NCBI RefSeq assembly: GCF_021233055.1 | Contig: NZ_CP089545.1 | Location: 72,744-136,743 of the forward strand | Length of the DNA: 64,000 bases | DNA from: Spirosoma oryzicola | Lineage (GTDB): Bacteria; Bacteroidota; Bacteroidia; Cytophagales; Spirosomataceae | Reading direction: 5' to 3' | Shown here: in pieces, positions 33,001 to 42,487 of the stretch | How positions within the stretch are numbered: position 1 is the stretch's first letter | Layout: every line of letters starts with the position of its first letter | Position numbers and translations under genes: made by a program | Notes under the pieces: model-generated | Told to the model about the DNA's origin: nothing | Database searches by the model: none | The model's input: only the letters and a program-made list of their open reading frames with translations

Positions 33001-34321
33001 ACAGCGCCGACACATCAATGCCATTTACCGTGCCCAGCCCCGGTCGGTTCAGGTAGTTTTGGTACGTGCCGGTTGATTGATCGTAACAGGTTAGCCCGTT
33101 GCGCGTACCGATCCAGAGCCGGTTGGCTGCTTCGTCTTTACAGATCGCGTTTATGTAATTGGTAGCGGGTGTCGTTGTGCCGGTAATCGCCTGTCGTAAC
33201 TGGCCGAAGGGCTTGGCCCGCAGCCGGATCTGGTTCAGCCCACCCGCCGATGTAGCAAGCCATAAGTTATGAAACTGATCTTCCCGGATGTCGTGAACCC
33301 GTACCGAATTGATGCTGTACGGATCAGCGTCGGAGGGCAGGAACGTGTGCAGCTTTCGTTCATCGACGGGTGGCTGGCTCTGGGCTACAGCACCGCCATC
33401 AAGCAGCAACAAGCCGTAGTGTGTACCAACCCATAACCGGTAAAATGAGTCGAGGAACAAACTTTCTACACCGGCAAAGGGGCGGTGTAGGGACTGAAAG
33501 GTGGGGCCGACGGCTGAGCGAAGTGCCGACGATGCCGTCCAGTATACGCGATCATCCGTCCCGACCCACAGATCGTTGCGCCGGTCGATGTGCAGCGCCC
33601 GAATGTTTGGCCCCTCTACGGTAGGTACCGGAACAGCCTGTAGGGGTGTCTTGTTCTGCGCGTCGTTCCAGCGAAAACGCCAAAGGCCATACCCCAACGT
33701 ACCGATCCAGAGAGTACCCCGTTCATCGAGCGCAAGCTTACTGATCGTTGGTTCTTTGTTGGGACTCCCCGTTAGCCGGACTGACCGGACTACCTGAAGC
33801 GTTCCGTCCCGGTCAAATTGAAACATAAATACCCCGTCACGTTGGGTCGCTACCCACAATCGACCCTGCTTATCCGAGACAACAGCGTGAACATTGGTTT
33901 GGCCCAGCTTATCAAGCAACGGCCTAAAGCCACCATTTGTCGATTTAGTTTGAATGCTGGTGAACCGGTCGGTGCGCACATCGTACCAAAACAGTCCCGC
34001 CCGCTCGACACCCGCCCAGAGGGTGCCGCGTTGATCGACATGAAGGCTACGGACACGGTTGCTCGACACGCCACGCTGGGTATCGACGGGGAGATTGTAG
34101 GTTTTCAGCGAATACCCATCGTAGCGGTTTATCCCCTTGTTTGTGCCAATCCAGACAAATCCTTCCTTGTCCTGTGTCACGCACATGGCATCGCTATGCG
34201 ACAACCCCCGGTCTATCGTAATGTGTTCAAATCGAAACTGATCGGGGCTTCGTTGTGAAAACCCCGGTATTGTTATTATGAAAAAGGCCAGTAGCCAGCC
34301 TATGTATGTACTAAACCGCAT
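30065..34321 (-). CDS. Hybrid two-component system regulator (HTCS) of the glycan locus
   Basis: A 1418-residue one-protein signalling system. A signal peptide leads to the periplasmic sensor: about fourteen short beta-propeller repeats of the WIGT/LWAG type (reg_prop; about 30-700), then a Y_Y_Y domain (about 710-800). After a membrane helix (about 812-832) come HisKA with phosphoacceptor H887 in VSHELRTPLTL, HATPase, a receiver with phosphoacceptor D1210 in VVSDVMMP, and a C-terminal AraC HTH domain (VSEVASQVGFEDVKYFRKAF). It faces the SusC/SusD operon, whose transcription it most likely activates on binding of an oligosaccharide. Confidence 0.95.
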   Translation of the reverse strand: MRFSTYIGWLLAFFIITIPGFSQRSPDQFRFEHITIDRGLSHSDAMCVTQDKEGFVWIGTNKGINRYDGYSLKTYNLPVDTQRGVSSNRVRSLHVDQRGTLWAGVERAGLFWYDVRTDRFTSIQTKSTNGGFRPLLDKLGQTNVHAVVSDKQGRLWVATQRDGVFMFQFDRDGTLQVVRSVRLTGSPNKEPTISKLALDERGTLWIGTLGYGLWRFRWNDAQNKTPLQAVPVPTVEGPNIRALHIDRRNDLWVGTDDRVYWTASSALRSAVGPTFQSLHRPFAGVESLFLDSFYRLWVGTHYGLLLLDGGAVAQSQPPVDERKLHTFLPSDADPYSINSVRVHDIREDQFHNLWLATSAGGLNQIRLRAKPFGQLRQAITGTTTPATNYINAICKDEAANRLWIGTRNGLTCYDQSTGTYQNYLNRPGLGTVNGIDVSALFLASDHTLWIGTRYGGLYTMDVRRGTSPQRLSDAKPGPDWRGISTESITGDRFGTVWIASFNNGMHQLNRHGHYLRHYDGKNGILPTHQLTALLYDSTRNVLWVSTRDAGLLKLRPQPDSLHLVSQFTHDPRNPNSLLVNYTWPLLNDGRGNLWIGTIGGGLHRLSTDAHGRERIDRYQQQIPETDIESLLTDGAGNIWIGGAGLYKFVPQTRQLLHFDISDGLQSNSFKVGAAFQSSDGTLYFGGTNGITFFQPRQIQQNPYRPIAQITGLHVLNQLVTVGDTLNGRVLLTKPLTQKPRIELNASENDFSVEFVGLNYANPQKQQYVYQLEGYTNGWLRPAPGQRMATFANLPAGDYVFRVNASNDDGIWSAQPAVMRITILPPWWRTWWAYLLGISAITGALWFYRRTELAQQALQNKLALEQYKAEQEKEVTDSRLRFFTNVSHELRTPLTLILGPMDELAASTNITVTQVRERVLLMHQQTRKLLELVNQLLDFRKAETGHITLRASREDIIPFLSEIFLIFKLKAEELDLDYTLQLPAENIALYVDRSKLEIMLTNLLSNAFKYTPAGGRIQVTVARIGSPDRPAVFQNTVLQDNYLQITVRDWGVGMPSDQVDKIFDPYYQASQTDTLRVTGTGLGLSLVKQFTEAHQGSVAVRSSPGAGTTFTLRLPFGHAHLPPDDIRTAIAADEVPDPDPTPQLDDLPLHDTPPVSIPPGAARVLIVEDNDDLRQYLIRLLDPAFKVYSAVDGLDGWSKTLELLPDIVVSDVMMPRSNGLELCRTIKQHPKTSHIPVVLLTARVAATHELEGLETGADEYMAKPFNPQVLFTKLSVMLQNRFRLRDYYQRQILLEPSDIAIPDEERQLLEKAMQLVETHMSDPDFSVPMLVREMGMSQSVFYRHIKAITGQTVIEFIRDVRMKRAAQLLATSSLRVSEVASQVGFEDVKYFRKAFQHLFNVSPSDYAKQHRESVTDPKV

Positions 34322-34767
34322 ACCTGTGAGGGGTCAGCTTCCTCTCTTTTAATAAGCCCGTTTTACCGACCTACACCCGGTAATGGACAACGAACGCTCT
34401 GCTAAAGTTACCACTTTTTACAGTGAGAAGACGACCGGTATGCCCGCATCAGGCGATTTGACGGGTGATGAGGTTGTATGAGCAAAGTTGCACTTTCTGA
34501 ATAAGCAATCTTATGCAGCATGGGGAACACATTATAGCCGCGGATCAAATTACACCCTAATCAAAATGAGGTAAAATGCTTTTCTAGCTGTCTACAATAG
34601 TTCAGCGAAAAAACCACCAGACGAATTTACCCCCCTTTTTTGACGAGAAAGACACCCTTCTGTTTTAACAGGCTTCCTTAATTTTGTACTATTCAAACAT
34701 TTGATTTTCCACAAGGCGCTTCCTGTCAAAATAATCGCCGAATAACGTAAGAACCCAAACCCTGCTT
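34322..34767. other. Divergent promoter region of HTCS and SusC genes
   Basis: About 445 bases with no gene. TAATTTTG at 34679-34686 fits the Bacteroidota -7 element for the SusC gene; no good -33 element is at the right distance, as expected for an HTCS-activated promoter. The rest is AT-rich with a CCCCCTTTTTT-type run near 34631 but no clear repeated site. Confidence 0.45.
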
Positions 34768-37700
34768 ATGAAGCATAAATGGCTACTTTTCTACGGAGCT
34801 ATACTCGCTGCTCAGGGACTAATGGCCCAATCCGTTAGTCCTGCCAATGCGCCACTGTATGCCTCGGCCTGGACCAGTCATACGGATGGCCATCTGTCCG
34901 CCATCGTCACCATTACGGGGACTGTAACGGATGAGAAAGGCGGTGCGCTGCCCGGTGCTACCGTAACGCTTAAAGGCTCGTCCATTGGTACGAATACCGA
35001 CGGCAATGGCGCGTACACGATTCGCATTCCGGATGGCACCAAAGATCCAGTGCTGGTCTTTTCCTTTATTGGCTATCAATCGTCGGAAGTAGCCATTGGT
35101 CGTCAGACCACGGTGAACGTACAGCTACAGGGGGATGCAAAGTCGCTCAACGAAGTCGTGGTCGTTGGGTACGGGACACAAAAGCGTTCCGACATTACGG
35201 GGGCGGTGGCGTCGGTACCAAAAGGGCGGCTGTCGCAGTTGCCGGTTACCAACGTGCTGCAATCCATTCAGGGAGCGGTGGCTGGTCTGAACATCTCGCA
35301 GTCGTCGTCGGTACCCGGAACGGCCCCATCGGTAACGGTACGGGGACAGAACTCAATCAACGCCAACTCCGGCCCGTTTGTAGTTGTCGACGGTATTCCA
35401 ATCAGCAAGACAGGCGGTTCGCTGGCGGATATCAACCCCAACGACATCGAGAGTATCGAGATTCTGAAAGATGCATCGGCGGTGGCGATTTACGGAACCA
35501 ACGGGGCTAATGGGGTTATTCTGGTGACGACCAAACGCGGTACAACCGGCAAACCAACCATCCGATACAGTAACTACGTCGGCGTCGAAAACTTTTCCAA
35601 CGTACTGACACCCCGTACCGGCCCTGAATACGCGCAGAAATACGCCGACTGGCTGTCGCAGACGAATCAGAAGCAGGTGAACCCGGTGCCAAACTTTGGA
35701 GAGTTGCCCAACTACAACGCGGGCATCACGACCGATTGGTTTAAAGAAGCTACGCAAACAGGTGTCTTGCAGGATCACAACCTGAGCATTTCGGGCGGTA
35801 CCGACAAGGTGCGCTACTTTATTTCGGGTGAATTCCTCGATCAGAAAGGCGTTATCAAAGGCTACCAGTACAAGCGGGCCAGCTTCCGCTCAAACCTGGA
35901 TGTCAACCTGACGGATTACCTGTCCGTGGGAACGTCCCTGTTCATCGCCAACAATAACCGGGATGGCGGGCGGTCCAACTTTTTGTTTGCCACGGCGATG
36001 AGTCCGTACGGTCAGCTTTACAACACCAACGGTACCTACGCGATCTACCCGATGTACCCGGAGTTGCTGTATACCAACCCGATGCTGGGGCTGGTGACCC
36101 AACGCGTTGACCGGAACACGAACCTGAACGGAAACGGCTACCTCGAACTAAAGCTGCCGGGCAAACTGACCGGGTTGAAGTACCGGCTTAACATGGGGTA
36201 CTCTTTTATTCCATCTCGTACGGGGAGCTACGTCGGTCGCGCTGCCAACGACCTGCTGGGTACCGCCAATACGTTTTATTCGGAAACCAACAGCTACACC
36301 ATCGAAAACATCCTGTCGTACGCGAAAGACTGGGACAAACACCATTTCGATTTTACGGGGCTGTACAGCGCGCAACAACGCCGATACAGTGAATCACGGG
36401 CCAATGCCGTTGGCTTCGTCAACGACGAACTGGGCTTCGACAATCTGGGGGCTGGCGCTACGCAGACGAGCGGTTCGTACGCAGATCAGTACCGACTGAA
36501 TTCGCAGATGGGCCGAATCAACTATAACTACGACAGCCGCTACCTGCTAACGGTGACGGCCCGGCGTGACGGTTCATCTGTCTTCGGAGCCAATACCAGC
36601 AAGTTCGGGCTGTTTCCATCGGTCGCGCTGGGATGGAATATCAGCAACGAAGGCTTTATGAAAAACATGCGGGGTATATCAAACCTGAAGCTACGGTTCT
36701 CTTACGGGAAGGCAGGCAATGAAGCGATCAGCGTGTATCGGACTATTACGACGAGCAACACGGTTCGGTCACCCTTCAATGGCGTCAGTACCATTGGTGC
36801 GGTGGCAGGTAACCTAGGTAACGCTAATCTGCAATGGGAAACCACACTCAGCCGCAACCTGGGAATCGACTTCGGTTTTATCAACAATCGCATCAACGGA
36901 AGCATCGACGTTTACCAGAACAACACCGAAGGACTGCTATTGCTACGGAGCCTGCCGATTATCACCGGCTATCAAAATGTATTCGACAACCTGGGCGAAA
37001 CGTCCAATAAGGGTATCGAGCTAACGCTAAATACGCGTAACCTGGTGAAAGGACCGCTGAAATGGGAAAGTACGGTTGTTTTCTCATCGAACCGCAACCG
37101 CATATTAGACCTGTATGGCGACGGAAAAAGCGATCTGGGTAACCGGTGGTTTATTGGTTCGCCAATCGGCGTTGTCTATGATTATCAGATGACGGGCGTG
37201 TGGCAGCAGGGCGAAGATGCTTCTTCGCAGGACCCCGGCGCGAAAGCCGGTGACCTGAAATTTGCTGATACCAACGGCGATGGCAAAATTACCGCCGACG
37301 ACCGGATTATTCTGGGGCAAACGGCTCCTAAATGGCAGGGTGGTCTAACCAATACGTTCCACTTCGGTAATTTCAACCTGAATGTATTTGTCCAGACGGT
37401 GCAGGGCATAACCCGTAACAACTCCGACCTAAGCTACGGTGACGAAAGCGGTCGACGCAACACGCCACAGGTTGTTGGGTACTGGACCGCCGAGAACATG
37501 AGCCAGACGCGTCCGTCACTGGCGTATAACAACCCACGGGGCTACGGCTACGCATCGAATGCCAGCTTTACCCGCCTTAAGGATGTTACACTCAGCTACG
37601 TCTTCGGACAAAAACTGCTCGACCGGCTGGGCCTAGGCAGCGTAACGCTCTACGTCAGTGGTCGGAACCTGTATACGTTCACCAACTGGATTGGCTGGGA

Positions 37701-37824
37701 CCCCGAAGCGGTTCAGCAGCCCCGGGGAACACAGGCTAACAGCAGCGATCCGAACACCAGCTGGACCAACAACTATCCAGTGACGCGCTCGTTCGTGGGA
37801 GGCCTTAACATCAGCCTTCGCTAA
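34768..37824 (+). CDS. SusC-family TonB-dependent outer-membrane transporter
   Basis: A 1018-residue outer-membrane protein. Signal peptide (about 1-21), a carboxypeptidase-regulatory-like domain (about 45-125: GTVTDEKGGALPGATVTLKG), a plug with the SusC signature (DASAVAIYGTNGANGVILVTTKRG), and a barrel of about 22 strands. It imports oligosaccharides with the SusD partner, energised by TonB. Its stop codon is 104 bases before the SusD start, and the HTCS gene is divergent upstream. The substrate is inferred from the GH16, GH43 and GH2 enzymes. Confidence 0.96.
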   Translation: MKHKWLLFYGAILAAQGLMAQSVSPANAPLYASAWTSHTDGHLSAIVTITGTVTDEKGGALPGATVTLKGSSIGTNTDGNGAYTIRIPDGTKDPVLVFSFIGYQSSEVAIGRQTTVNVQLQGDAKSLNEVVVVGYGTQKRSDITGAVASVPKGRLSQLPVTNVLQSIQGAVAGLNISQSSSVPGTAPSVTVRGQNSINANSGPFVVVDGIPISKTGGSLADINPNDIESIEILKDASAVAIYGTNGANGVILVTTKRGTTGKPTIRYSNYVGVENFSNVLTPRTGPEYAQKYADWLSQTNQKQVNPVPNFGELPNYNAGITTDWFKEATQTGVLQDHNLSISGGTDKVRYFISGEFLDQKGVIKGYQYKRASFRSNLDVNLTDYLSVGTSLFIANNNRDGGRSNFLFATAMSPYGQLYNTNGTYAIYPMYPELLYTNPMLGLVTQRVDRNTNLNGNGYLELKLPGKLTGLKYRLNMGYSFIPSRTGSYVGRAANDLLGTANTFYSETNSYTIENILSYAKDWDKHHFDFTGLYSAQQRRYSESRANAVGFVNDELGFDNLGAGATQTSGSYADQYRLNSQMGRINYNYDSRYLLTVTARRDGSSVFGANTSKFGLFPSVALGWNISNEGFMKNMRGISNLKLRFSYGKAGNEAISVYRTITTSNTVRSPFNGVSTIGAVAGNLGNANLQWETTLSRNLGIDFGFINNRINGSIDVYQNNTEGLLLLRSLPIITGYQNVFDNLGETSNKGIELTLNTRNLVKGPLKWESTVVFSSNRNRILDLYGDGKSDLGNRWFIGSPIGVVYDYQMTGVWQQGEDASSQDPGAKAGDLKFADTNGDGKITADDRIILGQTAPKWQGGLTNTFHFGNFNLNVFVQTVQGITRNNSDLSYGDESGRRNTPQVVGYWTAENMSQTRPSLAYNNPRGYGYASNASFTRLKDVTLSYVFGQKLLDRLGLGSVTLYVSGRNLYTFTNWIGWDPEAVQQPRGTQANSSDPNTSWTNNYPVTRSFVGGLNISLR

Positions 37825-37928
37825 TGAATTCGTACGAGAGGGCTGTTTTACCAGTGGCAATGGCCCTCTCGCTCTATCACCGCACCGGCGATCCGGTCTT
37901 TCAACATTTGTTGCGACGCATTTTACCC

Positions 37929-39560
37929 ATGAAAGCATACATCAAACTTGGCGCGCTGGCGTTGCTTGGACTAGCATCGGCCTGTAAAAGCGACTTCCTG
38001 GCCGAAAAGCCGTATTCGAGTTACACCCCCGTTACCCTCAACGACTCACTCGGCACCGATGCCTCGTTGGTCGGGCTGTACAACCACGTCAGCACCATTT
38101 TTTCCTACGCCGATCAGCAGGGGTGGCCCAGCGTTTGGCAGGTAGGAACCGACGTAGCCAACGCAACGGCCAATCAGCAGGGGATCGAGATCCCGTACTA
38201 CAATTACGCGCTGTTGACGCCAACCGATGGAGCGGCTTCCTTTACCTGGAATCGTAACTACATCTTGGTTAACCTGACCAACATCATCATCAACAGCATG
38301 GATTCTCCCACCATGACCAGTCTAAGCACGGGCGGCAAAGCACGGGCCAGCGCCGAAGCTCGCTTCTTCCGGGCCTACGCTTACAACAACCTGGCGACCT
38401 GCTTTGGCGGTGTACCCATTCTGACGCAGGCGTTGACCGGTCCCAAAACGGATTTTGTGCGGGCTACGCTGGACGAGGTAAACAAACTAATCGTTGACGA
38501 TCTGACGTATGCCGTGGCGAATTTGCCTGATATCGAGAGCGTCCGGGCCAATGCGGGAGGAGCCAAGCTGTATGGTCGAGCCAACAAGTTTATGGCCATG
38601 CAATTACTGGGCGAAGCGTATCTACGCATGGGTAAACCTGAACTGGCTGAACCTCAGCTACAGGGTATCATCAGCAGCGGGCGGTTCAGCCTGATCAAAC
38701 GGCGGTATGGCGTTGGCACCAGCCAGCCCGGCGACTTCTACCACGATATGTTTATCTACGGTAACCAACGCCGGTCGCAGGGTAACACCGAAGCCATCTG
38801 GGTACTGGAACAGGAGAATCCCAGCGTCGTAGTAGGAGGGATCACCAACAACCCGCAGCAGCGTCGTGTCTGGGGACCCGCTTATTACAACATTGTTGGT
38901 ATGTCCTTGTCAGATTCGACGGGCGGGCGCGGTATCGGGCGGTTGCGGCTCAGCAACTGGGTGCTATACGGACTGTACGGATCGGGCGATGTTCGCAATT
39001 CGCAGTATAACATCCGTCGTCGGTTTATCTACAACGACCCCAGCAAAACGGCTACGTTTGGTAAAGTGGTGCCGTACACGGGCACGGATACGCTGTTCAG
39101 CATTGCCCCGCACACAACCAAGTGGTATCAGTACAACCCCACCGATGCGTTTGGCTTTGCGATGATTAAAGATTTTATGCTGATGCGATTGGGCGAAACC
39201 TACCTATTGCTGGCCGAAGCGCAGTTTAAGCAGGGAAAACTAGCCGATGCCGCCAACAGCATCAACGTACTGCGTCAACGGGCCTTTTCCAGTTACCCAG
39301 CCACCGGACAGGTATCGTCGTCTGACATTACGATGGACTTTATTCTGGACGAACGCGTCCGTGAACTGATCGGAGAAGAAAACCGGCGGATGACCCTGAT
39401 GCGGACCAAAACGCTGGTCGATCGGGCAACGCGGCTCAACAGCAACAGTGCCGTCAACCCGATTCGGGGTCTGACGACCACGCACCTGCTAATGCCAATA
39501 CCGCTAGGCGAGATTCAGCTTAACAAGGACGCCGTGCTGGCGCAAAATCCAGGTTATTAG
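37929..39560 (+). CDS. SusD/RagB-family surface glycan-binding lipoprotein
   Basis: The ATG at 37929 is chosen because it begins a lipoprotein signal (lipobox LASAC, C18); a further upstream ATG overlapping the SusC stop gives an implausible N-terminus. Of 543 residues, the helical TPR-like scaffold is visible around ARASAEARFFRAYAYNNLATCFGGVPI, typical of SusD, and the C-terminal motif LMPIPLGEIQLN is also standard. It caps the SusC barrel and captures glycan. A hairpin at 39582-39617 follows. Confidence 0.95.
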   Translation: MKAYIKLGALALLGLASACKSDFLAEKPYSSYTPVTLNDSLGTDASLVGLYNHVSTIFSYADQQGWPSVWQVGTDVANATANQQGIEIPYYNYALLTPTDGAASFTWNRNYILVNLTNIIINSMDSPTMTSLSTGGKARASAEARFFRAYAYNNLATCFGGVPILTQALTGPKTDFVRATLDEVNKLIVDDLTYAVANLPDIESVRANAGGAKLYGRANKFMAMQLLGEAYLRMGKPELAEPQLQGIISSGRFSLIKRRYGVGTSQPGDFYHDMFIYGNQRRSQGNTEAIWVLEQENPSVVVGGITNNPQQRRVWGPAYYNIVGMSLSDSTGGRGIGRLRLSNWVLYGLYGSGDVRNSQYNIRRRFIYNDPSKTATFGKVVPYTGTDTLFSIAPHTTKWYQYNPTDAFGFAMIKDFMLMRLGETYLLLAEAQFKQGKLADAANSINVLRQRAFSSYPATGQVSSSDITMDFILDERVRELIGEENRRMTLMRTKTLVDRATRLNSNSAVNPIRGLTTTHLLMPIPLGEIQLNKDAVLAQNPGY

Positions 39561-39581
39561 ATACTGACGCGGATAAGCTAA

Positions 39582-39617
39582 CGCACAGAAGCCATACGGA
39601 TTGATGGCTTTTGCGCG
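39582..39617 (+). terminator. Imperfect hairpin after SusD gene
   Basis: Arms of 14 bases (CGCACAGAAGCCAT and ATGGCTTTTGCGCG) pair with two mismatches around an eight-base loop, 22 bases after the SusD stop. There is no T run; it may end or thin transcription before the GH16 gene. Confidence 0.45.
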
Positions 39618-39653
39618 TTGGTCCCGTAGTTAAACCACACAACGACATTTGTT

Positions 39654-40523
39654 ATGTCTGTCCATCCGTTTATCCGCCAAACCCGGTACTGGCTTTTGCT
39701 CGGCACCACGCTGCTAGCCTGTAGGGGTAGCGGCCAACCGGCTGCTCCTTCCTCGGATTCGCCTGCGCTGCCGGGGTGGCGTCTGGTCTGGGCAGATGAG
39801 TTTACTACCGATGGAGCCCCCGACCCGAAAAACTGGACTTTTGAGCAGGGATTCGTTCGAAACCACGAGCTACAGTGGTATCAGTCCGACAACGCTCGTT
39901 GCCAGAACGGTATGCTGGTGATCGAGGCCCGACGCGAACAGCGGCCCAATCCGACTTACAAAGCGGGTAGCAGCGACTGGAAAACAAGCCGCCCCATCAT
40001 CGAATACACAGCGGCCAGCCTGAACACGCGTGGGCTTCATCAGTGGCAGTATGGCCGGTTCGAAATGCGGGGACGTATCGACACCCGTGCGGGACTATGG
40101 CCCGCCTTCTGGACGCTAGGTACAGTGGGCGAGTGGCCCAACAACGGCGAAATCGACATCATGGAGTACTACCGGGGTATGCTGCTGGCGAACGTAGCCT
40201 GGGGAACTGACAAGCAGTGGACAGCGAATTGGCGGAGTACGAAAAAGGCCATGTCTAGTTTCAGCGGCCCAAACTGGGCCGATCAGTTCCACGTCTGGCG
40301 CATGGATTGGGACAAAACGGCTATCAAACTCTACGTTGACGACCTGTTGCTCAACGAAGTAAACCTAACGGACACCGTTAACAGCGACGGTAAAAATCCG
40401 TTTCATCAGCCGCACTACGTGTTGTTGAATCTGGCGTTGGGTGGCGACAACGGCGGAGACCCCGGACCGACGACTTTTCCGGCCCGGTTTGAAGTCGATT
40501 ACGTACGGATTTATCAAAAATAG
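39654..40523 (+). CDS. GH16 endo-beta-glycanase lipoprotein
   Basis: A 289-residue glycoside hydrolase with a lipoprotein signal (LLACRGSG). The GH16 catalytic motif EIDIME is at E166-E171, with nucleophile E166 and acid/base E171; D168 is between. Other family blocks: LVWADEFTTDGAPDPKNW, YGRFEMRGRI and LWPAFWTLG. It resembles laminarinase-type (subfamily 3) enzymes, which cut beta-1,3-glucan or beta-1,3-galactan. As a surface enzyme in a PUL with a GH43 galactanase-like protein, an endogalactanase is a fair guess. Confidence 0.93.
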   Translation: MSVHPFIRQTRYWLLLGTTLLACRGSGQPAAPSSDSPALPGWRLVWADEFTTDGAPDPKNWTFEQGFVRNHELQWYQSDNARCQNGMLVIEARREQRPNPTYKAGSSDWKTSRPIIEYTAASLNTRGLHQWQYGRFEMRGRIDTRAGLWPAFWTLGTVGEWPNNGEIDIMEYYRGMLLANVAWGTDKQWTANWRSTKKAMSSFSGPNWADQFHVWRMDWDKTAIKLYVDDLLLNEVNLTDTVNSDGKNPFHQPHYVLLNLALGGDNGGDPGPTTFPARFEVDYVRIYQK

Positions 40524-40567
40524 CGGAGCAACGGCGACCGTACTTACCTTGTAACCTTCTCATTCTT

Positions 40568-41563
40568 ATGTTTTTACGTTTTTTAACGGTTGTTTCTATG
40601 TTTTGCCTGACCGGATCGATGGCAACGCAGGCCCAAAACAAACCGCAGCATCAAACTAAATTTAAGCCCGGTGCCGTCTGGTACGACGACAAAGGCGAGG
40701 TCATCAACGCCCACGGTGGAGGACTGCTGTACGACAAAGGCACCTACTACTGGTTTGGCGAAAGACGCGGCAAATCAGCCTCCGAGGGAGTCAATGTGTA
40801 TTCGTCGAAAGATCTTTATAATTGGAAAATGGAAGGGCTGGCCCTGGCTAAATCCACCGATACGACCAGTGAGATTGCTACCCACGGCCTGATGGAACGC
40901 CCCAAGGTGATCTACAACCCCCGCACGAAGCAGTACGTCATGTGGTTTCACCTCGAACTGCCGGGTCAGGGTTACAAGGCCGCTCGCGCCGGGGTCGCCG
41001 TCAGTAAAAACGTTACCGGTCCGTACACCTACGTAAAAAGTTTTCGTCCCAATGGCCATATGTCACGCGACATGACCCTGTACGTTGACGACGATGGTTC
41101 GGCTTACGAGATTTATGCCGCCCGCGAAAATTACGATTTGCGCATTGTAAAGCTGACCGATGATTACCTGTCTGCCACCACACAAGACACGCTGCTGTTC
41201 AGCAATCACCGCGAAGCGCCCGCCGTTTTCAAAAAAGACGGAAAATACTTTTTGATTACCAGCGGATGCACGGGCTGGGCGGCCAACCGGGCTAGTCTGC
41301 ACATGGCCAACTCGCTGTTTGGGCCGTGGCAACCCGTAGGCGATCCAATGAAAGGACCGATGGCCGATATCACCTTCGATGGTCAGTCAACGTACATTCA
41401 GCCGGTGCAAGGCAAGAAAAATGCGTTCATCTTTATTGCCGACCGCTGGAACCCTAAAGACCTCAAAGACAGTCGCTACCTGTGGCTTCCCATATCATTT
41501 ATTGCTAATCAGCCGGTGGTGCAGTGGACCGACGCCTGGACGCTGGACACCTGGAAAAACTAA
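40568..41563 (+). CDS. GH43-family enzyme, 1,3-beta-galactanase-like
   Basis: A 331-residue protein with signal peptide (about 1-24, ATQAQ). GH43 five-bladed propeller features: GAVWYDDKGEVINAHGGG, YYWFGERRG, MERPKVIYN, RDMTLYVDDDGSAY and HREAPAVF (E216, probable general acid). The INAHGGG start is typical of exo-1,3-beta-galactanases (GH43_24/34), which use Gln rather than Asp as base in characterised members; Q273 or Q278 in DGQSTYIQ could be that Gln. Likely releases galactose from the end of beta-1,3-galactan. It follows the GH16 gene by 44 bases. Confidence 0.82.
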   Translation: MFLRFLTVVSMFCLTGSMATQAQNKPQHQTKFKPGAVWYDDKGEVINAHGGGLLYDKGTYYWFGERRGKSASEGVNVYSSKDLYNWKMEGLALAKSTDTTSEIATHGLMERPKVIYNPRTKQYVMWFHLELPGQGYKAARAGVAVSKNVTGPYTYVKSFRPNGHMSRDMTLYVDDDGSAYEIYAARENYDLRIVKLTDDYLSATTQDTLLFSNHREAPAVFKKDGKYFLITSGCTGWAANRASLHMANSLFGPWQPVGDPMKGPMADITFDGQSTYIQPVQGKKNAFIFIADRWNPKDLKDSRYLWLPISFIANQPVVQWTDAWTLDTWKN

Positions 41564-41621
41564 CCCATGCGTGCCGGAGACTCCTGGTAAAACCATTTGA
41601 TTGCTGGCGCGTTTAGGAGAA

Positions 41622-42386
41622 ATGCATAGAAAACTACGTTTTCCGAAGGCATTTTTCGTTGGGCTTTGTACGGTTCTGTTGTGCTTGAGTGGCTTTTCTC
41701 TCCGGGCTCAACTGCGGCTTGACCTGGAATCGGGGCTGGTCGTAGGAAGCAACTACAACGAGGTCAGGATACCCAATCAGGGTGGTACGCTCGTCAATCT
41801 GAATAACAATTTAAGCGCGAAGCCAACAGTTTTTTACCGTGTTCGGCTGGGTTATACAATCGCGAATCGTCACACGGTATCGCTTTTGTACGCTCCGCTG
41901 ACGGTGCGGTACACCGGCGCATTCGGCCAGAATGTCAACTTCAACAACCAACTTTTCGCGGCCAATCGACCAGCCACCGTTGACTACACATTCAACTCGT
42001 ATCGGCTGACGTACCGGTATGATTTTGTTGCCAGCAAGCAATGGCAGGTAGGTCTGGGTTTGACCGCCAAAATTCGGGATGCCAACGTCCGGTTTTCTGA
42101 CGAGTCAGTCAGCACACACTTCGACAATCTGGGGGTTGTACCGCTCACTAATTTCCGCGTTGCTTACAAACCCGGTGACCATTGGGGTGTGCTGCTGGAG
42201 GGCGATGCGCTGGGTTCACGTTTTGGTCGTGCCGAAGACATCTTTCTGGGCGGTACGTATTCCCTGAGCCCGGCAATCGGCTTAAAAGCGGGTTACCGGG
42301 TCGTAGAAGGGGGCGCAAATGTGGATGAGGTGTACAACTTCACCTGGTTAAATTATGCCTCTGTTGGATTGCTGATTTCTCTTTAG
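41622..42386 (+). CDS. Outer-membrane beta-barrel protein in glycan locus
   Basis: The start at ATG 41622 follows an AGGAGA ribosome site at 41615-41620; an upstream in-frame TTG is worse. A signal peptide of about 30 residues (ending LRAQ) leads to about 225 residues of beta strands (YRVRLGYTIANRHTVSLLYAPLTVRY, YKPGDHWGVLLEGDAL), a barrel of eight to ten strands. The C-terminus ends SVGLLISL. No specific family recognised. It is part of the PUL on the same strand, but no enzymatic role is visible; a convergent hairpin follows. Confidence 0.75.
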   Translation: MHRKLRFPKAFFVGLCTVLLCLSGFSLRAQLRLDLESGLVVGSNYNEVRIPNQGGTLVNLNNNLSAKPTVFYRVRLGYTIANRHTVSLLYAPLTVRYTGAFGQNVNFNNQLFAANRPATVDYTFNSYRLTYRYDFVASKQWQVGLGLTAKIRDANVRFSDESVSTHFDNLGVVPLTNFRVAYKPGDHWGVLLEGDALGSRFGRAEDIFLGGTYSLSPAIGLKAGYRVVEGGANVDEVYNFTWLNYASVGLLISL

Positions 42387-42433
42387 AAAGCTATCCAGAA
42401 ATTTTCAGCAAGTACAAGAAGCAAGTCATTCAA

Positions 42434-42470
42434 TGCTTAGCGATTCGATGAGTTGTCAAATCGCTAAGCA
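42434..42470. terminator. Hairpin between convergent genes
   Basis: A perfect 12-base-pair stem (TGCTTAGCGATT and its complement) around 13 bases, between the barrel gene and the convergent GH2 gene. It likely ends transcription in both directions. Confidence 0.7.
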
Positions 42471-42487
42471 CTGATCTAGAGTGGTTC